The translations under genes and the position numbers were made by a program. 64,000 nucleotides of DNA from Ruminococcus sp. AM22-13 (GTDB taxonomy: Bacteria > Bacillota > Clostridia > Lachnospirales > Lachnospiraceae). Where the stretch lies: assembly GCF_003471165.1 (NCBI RefSeq), contig NZ_QRIL01000019.1, positions 11,654 through 75,653 on the forward strand. Direction: 5' to 3'. How positions within the stretch are numbered: the stretch's first letter is position 1; each line of letters starts with the position of its first letter. A model generated the notes under the pieces. The model ran no database searches and had not been told where the DNA came from. It worked only from the letters and a program-made list of their open reading frames with translations. Shown piece by piece: positions 18,525 through 26,687 of this stretch.

Positions 18525-19004
18525 ATGGAGCAACGGTATACTGTGACACAGGCAGCGGAAATCCTCGGCGTGAGGGCATCAGTTCTCCGGTACTGGGAGG
18601 AAGAACTGGAACTGAGGATCTGCAGAAACGAGCAGGGACATCGTTACTACACCGGAAATGATATTACGCTTCTGGCTAATATAAAGGAACTTAAGAAGAG
18701 AGGACTTGCTTTACGTGCGATTAAAGAACTGCTTCCCAGAATTTCAAGGACAGCTCCCGGAAGCACAGACAGTAAAGTGAAACTCCTGGAAGATGAGCAG
18801 CCTGAGAGAGAAAAACTTCTGGAATTTCAGAAAATCCTGGAGCGCCTGATCACGCAGGAATTACATATGAAAAAAGAAGGAGAAGACCAGTGCCGGGATC
18901 TGGATGAGGCGATACGCAATCGTCAACTTGCAAGAAAGGAAGCAGCAGTTACGCTGGAGAAAAAGAATAGAGGAAATAAAAAAAAGGGAAAAAGACACCT
19001 TTAA
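18525..19004 (+). CDS. MerR-family transcriptional regulator
   Basis: This 159-residue protein has an N-terminal MerR winged helix: YTVTQAAEILGVRASVLRYWEEEL, then RNEQGHRYYT and ELKKRGLALRAIKELL. A linker, a short coiled-coil segment and a strongly basic lysine-rich tail follow. No effector-binding cysteines are visible. CAGGAGGG precedes the ATG. Target genes are unknown. The basic tail is reminiscent of DNA-organising MerR relatives such as RacA, but this is only a resemblance. Confidence 0.8.
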   Translation: MEQRYTVTQAAEILGVRASVLRYWEEELELRICRNEQGHRYYTGNDITLLANIKELKKRGLALRAIKELLPRISRTAPGSTDSKVKLLEDEQPEREKLLEFQKILERLITQELHMKKEGEDQCRDLDEAIRNRQLARKEAAVTLEKKNRGNKKKGKRHL

Positions 19005-19042
19005 AAATTATTTTGGGAGAGATATTGAAATACTTGAAAAAT

Positions 19043-19088
19043 AAAAAACAGCTTCATTTCTAATTGAACAGAAATGAAGCTGTTTTTA
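19043..19088. terminator. Bidirectional terminator between MerR gene and ferredoxin
   Basis: AAAAAACAGCTTCATTTC pairs with GAAATGAAGCTGTTTTT around a 10-base loop. It serves both convergent genes. Confidence 0.88.
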
Positions 19089-19098
19089 AATTCATAAA

Positions 19099-19302
<204 letters not shown>

Positions 19303-19566
19303 TTAGTGCCCCTATTGGGGTTCTGAACTCATTTTAATATATCTTTGTCGGAATTACAAGTATAAAATCAGATACATTATAAAATAATATCAAGTTAGAT
19401 TGTGCTTACTTTGAGACTGAGTTTCTTTCATGTCCTTTGCGCTTTGAAGGATTATCTTATTTGCATTATTTTCTGAAATTGCTATAGGAAAAGTTTTGAA
19501 AAATAGGTTATGAACATACAAAAAAAATAAGACTGTCAAAAAAATAATGCGTTTTTTCTAAATTTA

Positions 19567-19595
19567 TTGACAATTTAAAAATGGAAAGGTATAGT
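19567..19595 (+). promoter_or_regulatory. Strong sigma-A promoter of the BMP transporter operon
   Basis: TTGACA (19567-19572) and TATAGT (19590-19595) have a 17-bp spacer, near consensus. The 19273-19566 stretch before it is AT-rich and holds the divergent ferredoxin promoter region; I see nothing else in it. Confidence 0.85.
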
Positions 19596-19607
19596 AAAGG
19601 TAGTTGC

Positions 19608-19645
19608 AAAGAGGCATGACATAGAAAGTTGTGCCTCTTTTGTTC
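19608..19645 (+). terminator. Leader hairpin, possible attenuator, before the BMP gene
   Basis: AAAGAGGCA (19608-19616) pairs with TGCCTCTTT (19632-19640), followed by TTGTT. It lies just downstream of the promoter and 80 bp before the start codon, so it could terminate early or protect the mRNA 5' end. Confidence 0.55.
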
Positions 19646-19725
19646 CGTAAGGGCTGCTGACTGTGAGACGGCTAGCAGTCTGTAACAAGAAGTCAGAAAA
19701 CAGTAGAGAGAATGGAGGAAGAAGA

Positions 19726-20913
19726 ATGAAAAAAGCATTGGCAATTGGACTTGCAGCAGTAATGGCAGTTTCTATGAGTGCACCGGTATTTGCGAGTGAT
19801 GACAGCGAAAGTGGTGCAGGAATCGCAAAAGAAGATCTCAAGATTGGTGCGATTTATATCGGTGATGAGAACGAAGGTTATACAGCAGCTCACATGGCTG
19901 GAATCGATGAGATGGTAGAAAATCTTGGTCTTGATGATTCTCAGGTTATTGAGAAAACTCTGATCGGTGAAGATGAAGGATGCTACGATGCAGCAGCAGA
20001 CCTTGCAGACCAGGGATGCCAGATTATTTTTGCAAACAGTTTTGGACATGAAACTTATATCCTGGAAGCAGCAGGAGAGTATCCGGACGTACAGTTCTGT
20101 CATGCGACAGGAACTCAGGCAGCATCCAGCGGACTTTCCAATATGCATAACTACTTTACAAATATCTATGAAGCACGTTATGTATCCGGTGTAGTGGCAG
20201 GTCTGAAACTCAATCAGATGATCGAAGACGGCACTGTAAAAGAGGATGCATGTAAGATCGGTTACGTAGGTGCATTCCCTTATGCAGAGGTTATTTCCGG
20301 ATATACTTCTTTCTATCTTGGCGCAAAGAGCGTATGCCCGTCTGCAACAATGGAAGTAAAATATACAAACAGCTGGGCAAGCTTTGACCTTGAAAAAGAA
20401 TGCGCAGATGCTTTAATTTCTGATGGCTGCGTACTTATCAGCCAGCATGCAGATACAACAGGTGCTCCTACAGCATGTGAGGCAGCCGGCGTTCCTTGCG
20501 TTGGTTATAACATTGATATGACATCTGTTGCTCCGAATACAGCACTTACTTCCGCATCTATGGACTGGGGTGTATATTACACATATGCAGTACAGTGCAT
20601 GATTGATGGAACAGCTATTGACACTGACTGGTGCAAAGGATTTGCAGAAAGCGCAGATAAGATCACATCTCTCAATGATAAAGTTGTAGCTGAAGGCACA
20701 GAAGAGAAAGTAAAAGAAGTAGAAGACGCGATCAGTGATGGTTCTCTTCATGTATTTGACACTTCTACATTTACAGTAGATGGTAAAGAACTTGATACAT
20801 ATGAGAAAGACGGAACAGAATATATTTCTGACGGATATTTCCATGAATCTGAATATGGTTCAGCACCGGCATTCGACATTGCAATCGACGGAATCACATC
20901 TATCACAGAATAA
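19726..20913 (+). CDS. BMP-family substrate-binding protein of a nucleoside-type ABC importer
   Basis: The 395-residue protein starts at the ATG at 19726 behind GGAGGA. A Sec signal peptide (about 1-25) ends at VFA. The mature part matches the basic membrane protein / PnrA-like family, which captures purine nucleosides for ABC import: KIGAIYIGDENEGYTAAHMAGIDEMV, ANSFGHETYILEAA, GAFPYAEVISGYTSFYLGA. Family members in Gram-positive bacteria are usually lipoproteins, but no lipobox cysteine is visible here, so anchoring is unclear. A terminator directly follows the gene, and the ATPase and two permeases come next. Confidence 0.9.
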   Translation: MKKALAIGLAAVMAVSMSAPVFASDDSESGAGIAKEDLKIGAIYIGDENEGYTAAHMAGIDEMVENLGLDDSQVIEKTLIGEDEGCYDAAADLADQGCQIIFANSFGHETYILEAAGEYPDVQFCHATGTQAASSGLSNMHNYFTNIYEARYVSGVVAGLKLNQMIEDGTVKEDACKIGYVGAFPYAEVISGYTSFYLGAKSVCPSATMEVKYTNSWASFDLEKECADALISDGCVLISQHADTTGAPTACEAAGVPCVGYNIDMTSVAPNTALTSASMDWGVYYTYAVQCMIDGTAIDTDWCKGFAESADKITSLNDKVVAEGTEEKVKEVEDAISDGSLHVFDTSTFTVDGKELDTYEKDGTEYISDGYFHESEYGSAPAFDIAIDGITSITE

Positions 20914-20925
20914 AGAATGAAACTG

Positions 20926-20957
20926 GCGGAGCTGCTTGTCGGCAGCTCCGCTTTTTT
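20926..20957 (+). terminator. Intra-operon terminator after the BMP gene
   Basis: GCGGAGCTGC and GCAGCTCCGC form a perfect 10-bp stem followed by six T. Partial read-through would give excess binding protein over permease. Confidence 0.88.
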
Positions 20958-20986
20958 GTATGAACAGATAAAAGGAGGGAACGATA

Positions 20987-22522
20987 GTGGGAGAAAACTA
21001 TGCACTTGAACTTAGAGATATTTCCAAGCGTTTCGGTTCAGTACAGGCAAACGACCATGTGAATCTCACACTGAGAAAATCAGAGATTCTTGCCATCCTC
21101 GGAGAGAATGGAAGCGGTAAGACTACTCTGATGAATATGATTTATGGAATTTATTATCCGGACGAAGGACATATCTTCGTAAATGGAAAAGAAGTAACGA
21201 TCCGCTCGCCAAAAGATTCCTACGAACTGGGAATTGGTATGGTGCATCAGCATTTCAAACTGGTAGATGTACTGACAGCAGCCGAGAATATTGTTCTGGG
21301 ACTTCCTGGAAAAGGGAAACTGGATATGAAGAAGATCACAGAAGATATCCAGAAACTGGTAGATAAATATGGATTTGAACTGGATCTTTCCCAGAAGATT
21401 TACGAAATGTCTGTATCCCAGAAGCAGACAGTTGAGATCATAAAGATGTTATATCGTGGGGCAAGAATCCTGATTCTTGATGAGCCGACTGCGGTTCTGA
21501 CACCTCAGGAAGCTGACCGGCTATTTGATATTCTGAGAAATATGCGTAAAGATGGCTGTTCCATTATGATCATTACACATAAGCTGCAGGAAGTGCTGGC
21601 TTTATCTGACCGCGTTGCGATTCTAAGAAAAGGAAAATATATAGATACGGTAGAAACAGCACGGGCAAATGCACAGAGTCTGTCAGAGATGATGGTAGGA
21701 GGCAGAGTAGACCTGAATATCGACCGTCCTGAGCCAGAGAATGTGAAACCGAGACTGATCATTAAGGGGCTGAATTGCAAAGATAAAGACGATGTGAAAA
21801 CGCTTGATGACATTGATCTTACTGTAAATACAGGTGAGATTCTTGGTATCGCCGGAATTTCCGGAAGCGGACAGAAAGAATTTCTGGAGGCGATCGCAGG
21901 ACTTCAGGAGCTGGAGAGTGGTTCCATCATCCTGCTTGACGATAATGGAAAGGGTATGGAACTTGCCGGAATGGATTCCATTTCTATCAATAAAGCAGGA
22001 ATCAGCCTTGCCTTTGTACCGGAAGACCGTATCGGTATGGGACTTGTGGGTGATATGGATATGACTGATAATATGATGCTTCGAAGCTACCGAAATGGAA
22101 AAGGTCCTTTCCTGGACCGAAAAGGTCCGAAAGCTCTGGCTTTGAAGATCAAGGAGCAGCTTGAGGTTATGACTCCAAGTATCTCAGCACCTGTCCGTCA
22201 GATGTCAGGAGGAAATGTCCAGAAGGTTTTAGTAGGAAGAGAAATTGCCCAGAATCCGAAGGTACTTCTTGTAGCGTTCCCGACACGAGGCGTGGATGTC
22301 AACACTTCTCATGTTATTTACAGACTGTTAAATGAACAGAAAGAAAAAGGTGTTGCAGTAGTCTGTGTAATCGAGGATCTGGATGTGGTTCTTGAACTGT
22401 GTGACAGAATCGCAGTGTTCTGTGGAGGTAAGATCAGCGGAATCGCAGATGGAAGAACTGCGACAAAAGAAGGAATCGGACTTCTTATGACGAAACATGA
22501 AAAAGGAGGGACGCAGGCATGA
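20987..22522 (+). CDS. Nucleoside-type ABC importer, double ATPase subunit
   Basis: The 511-residue protein contains two ABC ATPase domains in tandem, as in NupO/YufO and sugar RbsA-type subunits. Domain 1 has Walker A GENGSGKTTL and Walker B ILILDEPTAVL. Domain 2 has the degenerate GISGSGQKEF and MSGGNVQKVLVGRE. The second site lacks the Walker Lys-Thr, which is normal for this class. A GTG start follows AAGGAGGG. The next gene overlaps its end by four bases. Confidence 0.92.
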   Translation: MGENYALELRDISKRFGSVQANDHVNLTLRKSEILAILGENGSGKTTLMNMIYGIYYPDEGHIFVNGKEVTIRSPKDSYELGIGMVHQHFKLVDVLTAAENIVLGLPGKGKLDMKKITEDIQKLVDKYGFELDLSQKIYEMSVSQKQTVEIIKMLYRGARILILDEPTAVLTPQEADRLFDILRNMRKDGCSIMIITHKLQEVLALSDRVAILRKGKYIDTVETARANAQSLSEMMVGGRVDLNIDRPEPENVKPRLIIKGLNCKDKDDVKTLDDIDLTVNTGEILGIAGISGSGQKEFLEAIAGLQELESGSIILLDDNGKGMELAGMDSISINKAGISLAFVPEDRIGMGLVGDMDMTDNMMLRSYRNGKGPFLDRKGPKALALKIKEQLEVMTPSISAPVRQMSGGNVQKVLVGREIAQNPKVLLVAFPTRGVDVNTSHVIYRLLNEQKEKGVAVVCVIEDLDVVLELCDRIAVFCGGKISGIADGRTATKEGIGLLMTKHEKGGTQA

Positions 22523-23598
22523 AGAAAGAACCTCTCTTACAGGTAAGTAAAAGAAGAAATAAAGCCGGATGGCAGGAGCGTCTTCTGATCCGCTTTATTG
22601 CATTGCTTCTGGCCCTGATCGTATGCGGTGCGGTGATCGTTGCACTGGTAAAGATGAATCCGGTAGATGTTTATAAAGCAATCTGGGATGGTGCCATGGG
22701 CTCAGAACGTCGTCTATGGCAGACGATACGAGACACAATGGTTCTGTTGTGTATTTCCATTGGACTTGCACCTGCATTTAAAATGAAATTCTGGAATATC
22801 GGTGCGGAAGGCCAGATTCTGATCGGTGGAGCTTGCTCAGCAGCTGTTATGATTTATGCTGGGGACAAAATGCCGACAGGATTACTTTTGATCGTAATGT
22901 TTGTGGCAAGTGCACTTGGCGGAATGATCTGGGGAATGATTCCGGCAGTATTTAAGGCACACTGGAATACAAATGAAACTTTATTTACTCTGATGTTAAA
23001 CTATGTTGCCATGCAGGTTATTACATATTGCATCGTATTCTGGGAAAATCCGAAAGGTTCCAACACAGTCGGCATTATCAATCAGGCTACAAAGGCAGGA
23101 TGGCTTCCGGAACTTTTCGGACAGAAATATGGCTGGAATGTTGTGATCGTTCTGGTTCTGACAGTAGGAATGTTTATTTATCTGAAATATTGCAAACAGG
23201 GTTATGAGATCGCAGTAGTTGGTGAGAGCGAGAATACAGCCAGATATGCAGGTATTCAGGTAAAAAAAGTTATTGTCCGTACAATGGCTATTTCCGGTGC
23301 AATCTGTGGTATCGCAGGTTTCGTTATCGTAAGTGGTGCAAGCCATACAATTTCTACTGCAACTGCAGGTGGCAGAGGTTTTACCGCTATCATCGTTGCA
23401 TGGCTTTCAAAATTTAACACATTTATCATGGTTGCGGTTTCTTTTGGTATCGTATTTATGAATCAGGGTGCTGTGCAGATTGCAACTCAGTATGGTCTGA
23501 ATGAGAATGCTTCAGATGTTCTTCTGGGAATCATTTTGTTTTTCCTGATCGGTGCAGAATTCTTTATCAACTACAGAGTAAAGCGTGCAAAGAAATAG
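22519..23598 (+). CDS. Nucleoside-type ABC importer permease 1
   Basis: This 359-residue membrane protein of the BPD_transp_2 family (NupP/YufP-like) has about ten hydrophobic segments. Conserved features are FWNIGAEGQILIGG, WNTNETLFTLMLNYVA and YAGIQVKKVIVRTMAISGAICGIAG. Its ATG overlaps the ATPase gene stop. It pairs with the next gene to form the transmembrane channel. Confidence 0.92.
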   Translation: MKKEPLLQVSKRRNKAGWQERLLIRFIALLLALIVCGAVIVALVKMNPVDVYKAIWDGAMGSERRLWQTIRDTMVLLCISIGLAPAFKMKFWNIGAEGQILIGGACSAAVMIYAGDKMPTGLLLIVMFVASALGGMIWGMIPAVFKAHWNTNETLFTLMLNYVAMQVITYCIVFWENPKGSNTVGIINQATKAGWLPELFGQKYGWNVVIVLVLTVGMFIYLKYCKQGYEIAVVGESENTARYAGIQVKKVIVRTMAISGAICGIAGFVIVSGASHTISTATAGGRGFTAIIVAWLSKFNTFIMVAVSFGIVFMNQGAVQIATQYGLNENASDVLLGIILFFLIGAEFFINYRVKRAKK

Positions 23599-23610
23599 GA
23601 GGTGGATGCA

Positions 23611-24591
23611 ATGAGTGTACTGATAATTTTTATTCAAAAAGCAATTGTCCAGGGCATCTGTATTCTGTATGGTGCGCTTGGCGAAATTATGACAGAGAAA
23701 TCCGGTAACCTTAATCTGGGTATTCCGGGAATTATGTATATGGGCGGCATTTCAGGTCTGATGGGAGCATTTCTTTATGAGAAAGACAATCCGAATCCAA
23801 ATGCACTTATCGGTGTTTTAATATCGTTTTTATGTGCATTTGCGTGTGCGGCTATCGGTGGTCTGATTTATAGTATTCTGACTATTACACTTCGTGTAAA
23901 TCAGAATGTAACAGGTCTTGCCCTTACCATCTTTGGTACAGGATTTGGTAACTTCTTTGGTGGTTCTATTTCCAAGCTTGCAGGTGGTGTAGGACAGATT
24001 TCCGTAAAAGTAACGGGAAGCGCTTATACGGCGAAAATCCCTGGTTTATCTAAGATACCGGTCATCGGAGGGATTTTCTTTAATTATGGATTCCTGACAT
24101 ATTTATGTATCATTGCAGCAGTTGTACTGTCATACTTCCTGTTTAAGACCAGAGCTGGTTTAAGCCTTCGTGCAATCGGTGAGAATCCGGGAACTGCAGA
24201 TGCGGCAGGTATCAATGTTATTAAGTATAAATATCTGTCTACCTGTATCGGTGCAGGACTGGCAGGACTCGGCGGACTTTATTTCGTAATGGAATATTCA
24301 GGTGGTACCTGGACAGATAATGGATTTGGAGATCGTGGATGGCTTGCAGTTGCGCTTGTAATCTTTGCACTTTGGAAACCATTAAATGCAATCTGGGGAG
24401 CATTCCTGTTTGGAGCACTTTATATCCTGTATCTGTATATTCCGGGACTGGGACGAAGCATGCAGGAAGTATTTAAGGCATTGCCATATGTGGTAACAAT
24501 CATTGTGTTGATATTTACAAGTTTCCGAAAGAAGAAAGAACATCAGCCGCCTGCCGCGCTGGGACTTCCATATTTCAGGGAAGAAAGATAA
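23611..24591 (+). CDS. Nucleoside-type ABC importer permease 2
   Basis: The 326-residue membrane protein (NupQ/YufQ-like) starts at the ATG at 23611, eight bases after AGGAGG; the in-frame GTG at 23602 overlaps that site and is rejected. Landmarks are EKSGNLNLGIPGIMYMGG, NQNVTGLALTIFGTGFGN and RAIGENPGTADAAGINV. It completes the BMP-ATPase-permease-permease cassette for purine nucleoside-type uptake. Confidence 0.92.
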   Translation: MSVLIIFIQKAIVQGICILYGALGEIMTEKSGNLNLGIPGIMYMGGISGLMGAFLYEKDNPNPNALIGVLISFLCAFACAAIGGLIYSILTITLRVNQNVTGLALTIFGTGFGNFFGGSISKLAGGVGQISVKVTGSAYTAKIPGLSKIPVIGGIFFNYGFLTYLCIIAAVVLSYFLFKTRAGLSLRAIGENPGTADAAGINVIKYKYLSTCIGAGLAGLGGLYFVMEYSGGTWTDNGFGDRGWLAVALVIFALWKPLNAIWGAFLFGALYILYLYIPGLGRSMQEVFKALPYVVTIIVLIFTSFRKKKEHQPPAALGLPYFREER

Positions 24592-24610
24592 TAAAATTAG
24601 GCGTTTGCGG

Positions 24611-24639
24611 TTGATTCCAGAGTAAAATAGTATTATAAT
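24611..24639 (+). promoter_or_regulatory. Promoter for the DUF1858 gene
   Basis: TTGATT (24611-24616) and TATAAT (24634-24639) have a 17-bp spacer. The leader is about 110 nt. Confidence 0.6.
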
Positions 24640-24757
24640 ATCAGAAGCTAGAAAAGCTAAGTAGTAAGTGTACGTATGCCTTGAGTTTGCAGGATGAATG
24701 CGGGACAGAGGATATGGAAACGATAATGCTGAATAAAAATTAAGGAGGAAATTTACA

Positions 24758-24958
24758 ATGGCTAAAGTGACAAAAGATATGCTGATCGGTCAGCTTCTTC
24801 AGGTAGATGCGAATATCGCACCAATTCTTATGAGAGCAGGAATGCACTGCCTTGGATGCCCGTCTTCTCAGATGGAATCTCTCGAAGAAGCAGCTATGGT
24901 TCATGGACTGGATGCAGATGTACTTGTTAACCAGATCAATGATTTTCTTGGAGAATAA
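24758..24958 (+). CDS. DUF1858 domain protein (redox-disulfide type)
   Basis: The 66-residue protein matches DUF1858: [16 protein letters not shown] N-terminus, [16 protein letters not shown] with a CxxC pair, then [12 protein letters not shown]. Related domains are found alone or fused to iron-sulfur redox proteins in anaerobes, and the CxxC may be redox-active. AAGGAGG precedes the ATG. The gene is monocistronic. Confidence 0.88.
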   Translation: MAKVTKDMLIGQLLQVDANIAPILMRAGMHCLGCPSSQMESLEEAAMVHGLDADVLVNQINDFLGE

Positions 24959-24984
24959 TCAGCTGGCTGATTAAAGCAATATGT

Positions 24985-25027
24985 AAAAAATGGGATGTTC
25001 TGATTAATTTCAGGACATCCCATTTTT
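24985..25027. terminator. Bidirectional terminator between DUF1858 gene and mecA
   Basis: AAAAAATGGGATGT pairs with ACATCCCATTTTT, so both convergent genes can end here. Confidence 0.88.
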
Positions 25028-25038
25028 GTGAAAATTTC

Positions 25039-25785
25039 TTATAACTGCACTAATTGCTGAAGTGCGGAGGCAGAGATAAGTTCTCCATGTTCTGTCAGGT
25101 ATGCTTCACCTGAAGCTGTGAAAGCTCTTCCACGTCCATATTCAGTAAGAATATTGCATACCCTGTTAAAGTCTTCTGGGGAGAGAGAGGACTGGTGAAC
25201 AACCAGCTTATAAATCTCATCTGCCGGATCCTTATAGAGCGTGTTAGCACCTGAGAAATAGCCGTTCAATCCATGTGCTGCGGCGATTACATCATCCAGT
25301 GTATCGAACTCGTAAAGGCGGATAAGATTTACATCAGGAACCTGAGTATCATCTTTCTCGCCTGCAGTGTTACCCTGAGACGCGTTCTTCTCTTTTGCCT
25401 GGGAACTCTTTACCTTTGCCTCATAAAGTTTCTGGAAAATATCGATGATATTGTCAGCTCCGTCAAGCTGAACAGTATCTGACGTCTCATTTCCTTTAAA
25501 TGGCGCAAATTTGGAAAAGCGTGTATCCAGTTCTTCCGGATCTTCTACTTTGGTGATGATCAGGATGATACTCTCAGTGCTTACCGGGATTGCTTCGATC
25601 ATTAATGGAATATTATCTGCTTCAAAACCAAACTGTATCTGCGCCTGCTGCATCATATCGCGAAAAAGCTTTTTGGCTTTATCAGTACCATAGGCTAATT
25701 CACTGATACGGATCTGATGACTTTCAAGGTCTTCTCTTGTCAAGGTGCAGCGTATCTGGTTGTCATTGATTTTTTCTATCTTCAT
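25039..25785 (-). CDS. mecA: Adaptor protein MecA (Clp protease adaptor)
   Basis: The 248-residue protein begins MKIEKINDNQIRCTLTREDL, the MecA N-terminal substrate-binding domain. An acidic, low-complexity linker (about 110-150) and a C-terminal ClpC-binding domain with YEFDTLDDVIAAAHGL follow. MecA delivers targets such as competence or sporulation factors to ClpCP. AGGATG precedes the start on the - strand. Confidence 0.93.
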   Translation of the reverse strand: MKIEKINDNQIRCTLTREDLESHQIRISELAYGTDKAKKLFRDMMQQAQIQFGFEADNIPLMIEAIPVSTESIILIITKVEDPEELDTRFSKFAPFKGNETSDTVQLDGADNIIDIFQKLYEAKVKSSQAKEKNASQGNTAGEKDDTQVPDVNLIRLYEFDTLDDVIAAAHGLNGYFSGANTLYKDPADEIYKLVVHQSSLSPEDFNRVCNILTEYGRGRAFTASGEAYLTEHGELISASALQQLVQL

Positions 25786-25943
25786 GTTGTCACATCCTAT
25801 CCTAAATAGCGTTGCAAATTACATACAATTTTATACACTATATTATATAACAGAGAACAGCAAAATGTAAAGATGAGTAATCAGCATAAATATTAAATTT
25901 TTGGAAACAAAACGGTAAAAATTACATAAATGCAGAAAAGCTC

Positions 25944-25971
25944 TTGCGTCAAAACAAAAAACAGGTATAAT
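25944..25971 (+). promoter_or_regulatory. Promoter of the long-leader gene
   Basis: TTGCGT (25944-25949) and TATAAT (25966-25971) have a 16-bp spacer. Confidence 0.65.
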
Positions 25972-25979
25972 AAAAAAAG

Positions 25980-26252
25980 AAGAAACAATAAATCTGCGGT
26001 TCGTATAAACGAAGATTTGAAATGTTACTGAGAACGAAGAAACCAGTAACTCTGAAACATTAACTCTAATGATTTACTTACATTACTGAGCAACAGTAAT
26101 CTATTTATTTCAAAACCTCATTGTCGATTATTCATACGGCGTTCCTGCCGTGACAATGTACAGGTAAATTCCCAGGATAAGATAAGTACAGCAGGGATAT
26201 TGTTTTTTCAACAGCCGATGAGGTGCTTTCTAAAATCTTATTTTTAAAGGAA
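25980..26252 (+). ncRNA. Structured leader RNA of unknown class (about 270 nt)
   Basis: Between the promoter and the next ribosome site the sequence can form several stems. These are GTTACTG/CAGTAAC near 26022-26052; CATTGTC (about 26121) with GACAATG (about 26153) enclosing ACGGC/GCCGT; and a final ATAAGAT (about 26180) with ATCTTAT (about 26236) followed by TTTT, which looks like a terminator just before AGGAGG. It contains no T-box motif and matches no riboswitch class I can identify by eye. Confidence 0.5.
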
Positions 26253-26265
26253 AGGAGGTAAGCTT

Positions 26266-26499
26266 ACGGAAAATATATCACGGGCAACAAAAAAGGTCCT
26301 GCGTAAACCACTGAAAAAAGAACTTGAGAGTTACTTTGAACAGGGAATCCCTTTGTACCTTGATGGTACACCAAGTAACCCCAAATCGATTGCAAAAGCC
26401 TGTCAGATTGCAGAAGGTGGTGGCTATATGCGGGATTACGTAGAAGATGAAAAAGGACGGATCGCTCGTGTAGATTTTGATTTCGTCAAAAACAAATAA
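26266..26499 (+). CDS. 77-residue conserved-looking protein whose start codon reads ACG
   Basis: A frame of 78 codons ending at TAA 26497-26499 encodes (x)ENISRATKKVLRKPLKKELESY and IPLYLDGTPSNPKSIAKAC and GYMRDYVEDEKGRI. The codon at the ideal position, seven bases after AGGAGG (26253-26258), is ACG rather than ATG. No ATG, GTG or TTG lies in frame until residue 53. The peptide looks like a normal folded protein, so either ACG initiates weakly, the start has been lost by mutation, or a base is miscalled. I do not recognise its function. The long structured leader upstream is probably its regulator. Confidence 0.6.
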   Translation, partial: TENISRATKKVLRKPLKKELESYFEQGIPLYLDGTPSNPKSIAKACQIAEGGGYMRDYVEDEKGRIARVDFDFVKNK

Positions 26500-26510
26500 C
26501 AAAAGAAAAA

Positions 26511-26565
26511 GCTGCCCGAACAGATTCCGGACAAGTCCCCCGTGTCCATAATGCCTTCGGGCAGC
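26511..26565. other. Long hairpin after the ACG-start gene
   Basis: GCTGCCCGAA pairs exactly with TTCGGGCAGC around a 35-base loop. On the + strand it is followed by A, not T. On the - strand it is followed by a T-rich run, so it looks like a terminator for - strand transcription although no - strand gene lies to its right. Confidence 0.6.
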
Positions 26566-26687
26566 AAAAAACATAGAAATCTTAAATAATCTAAAAAAAT
26601 TATGAAAAATGGTTTTTCGCAATACAATTGTAATAATTTATGATATACTAATACCAGAAGCAACATCACACCGAAAGGAAGAAAAAT

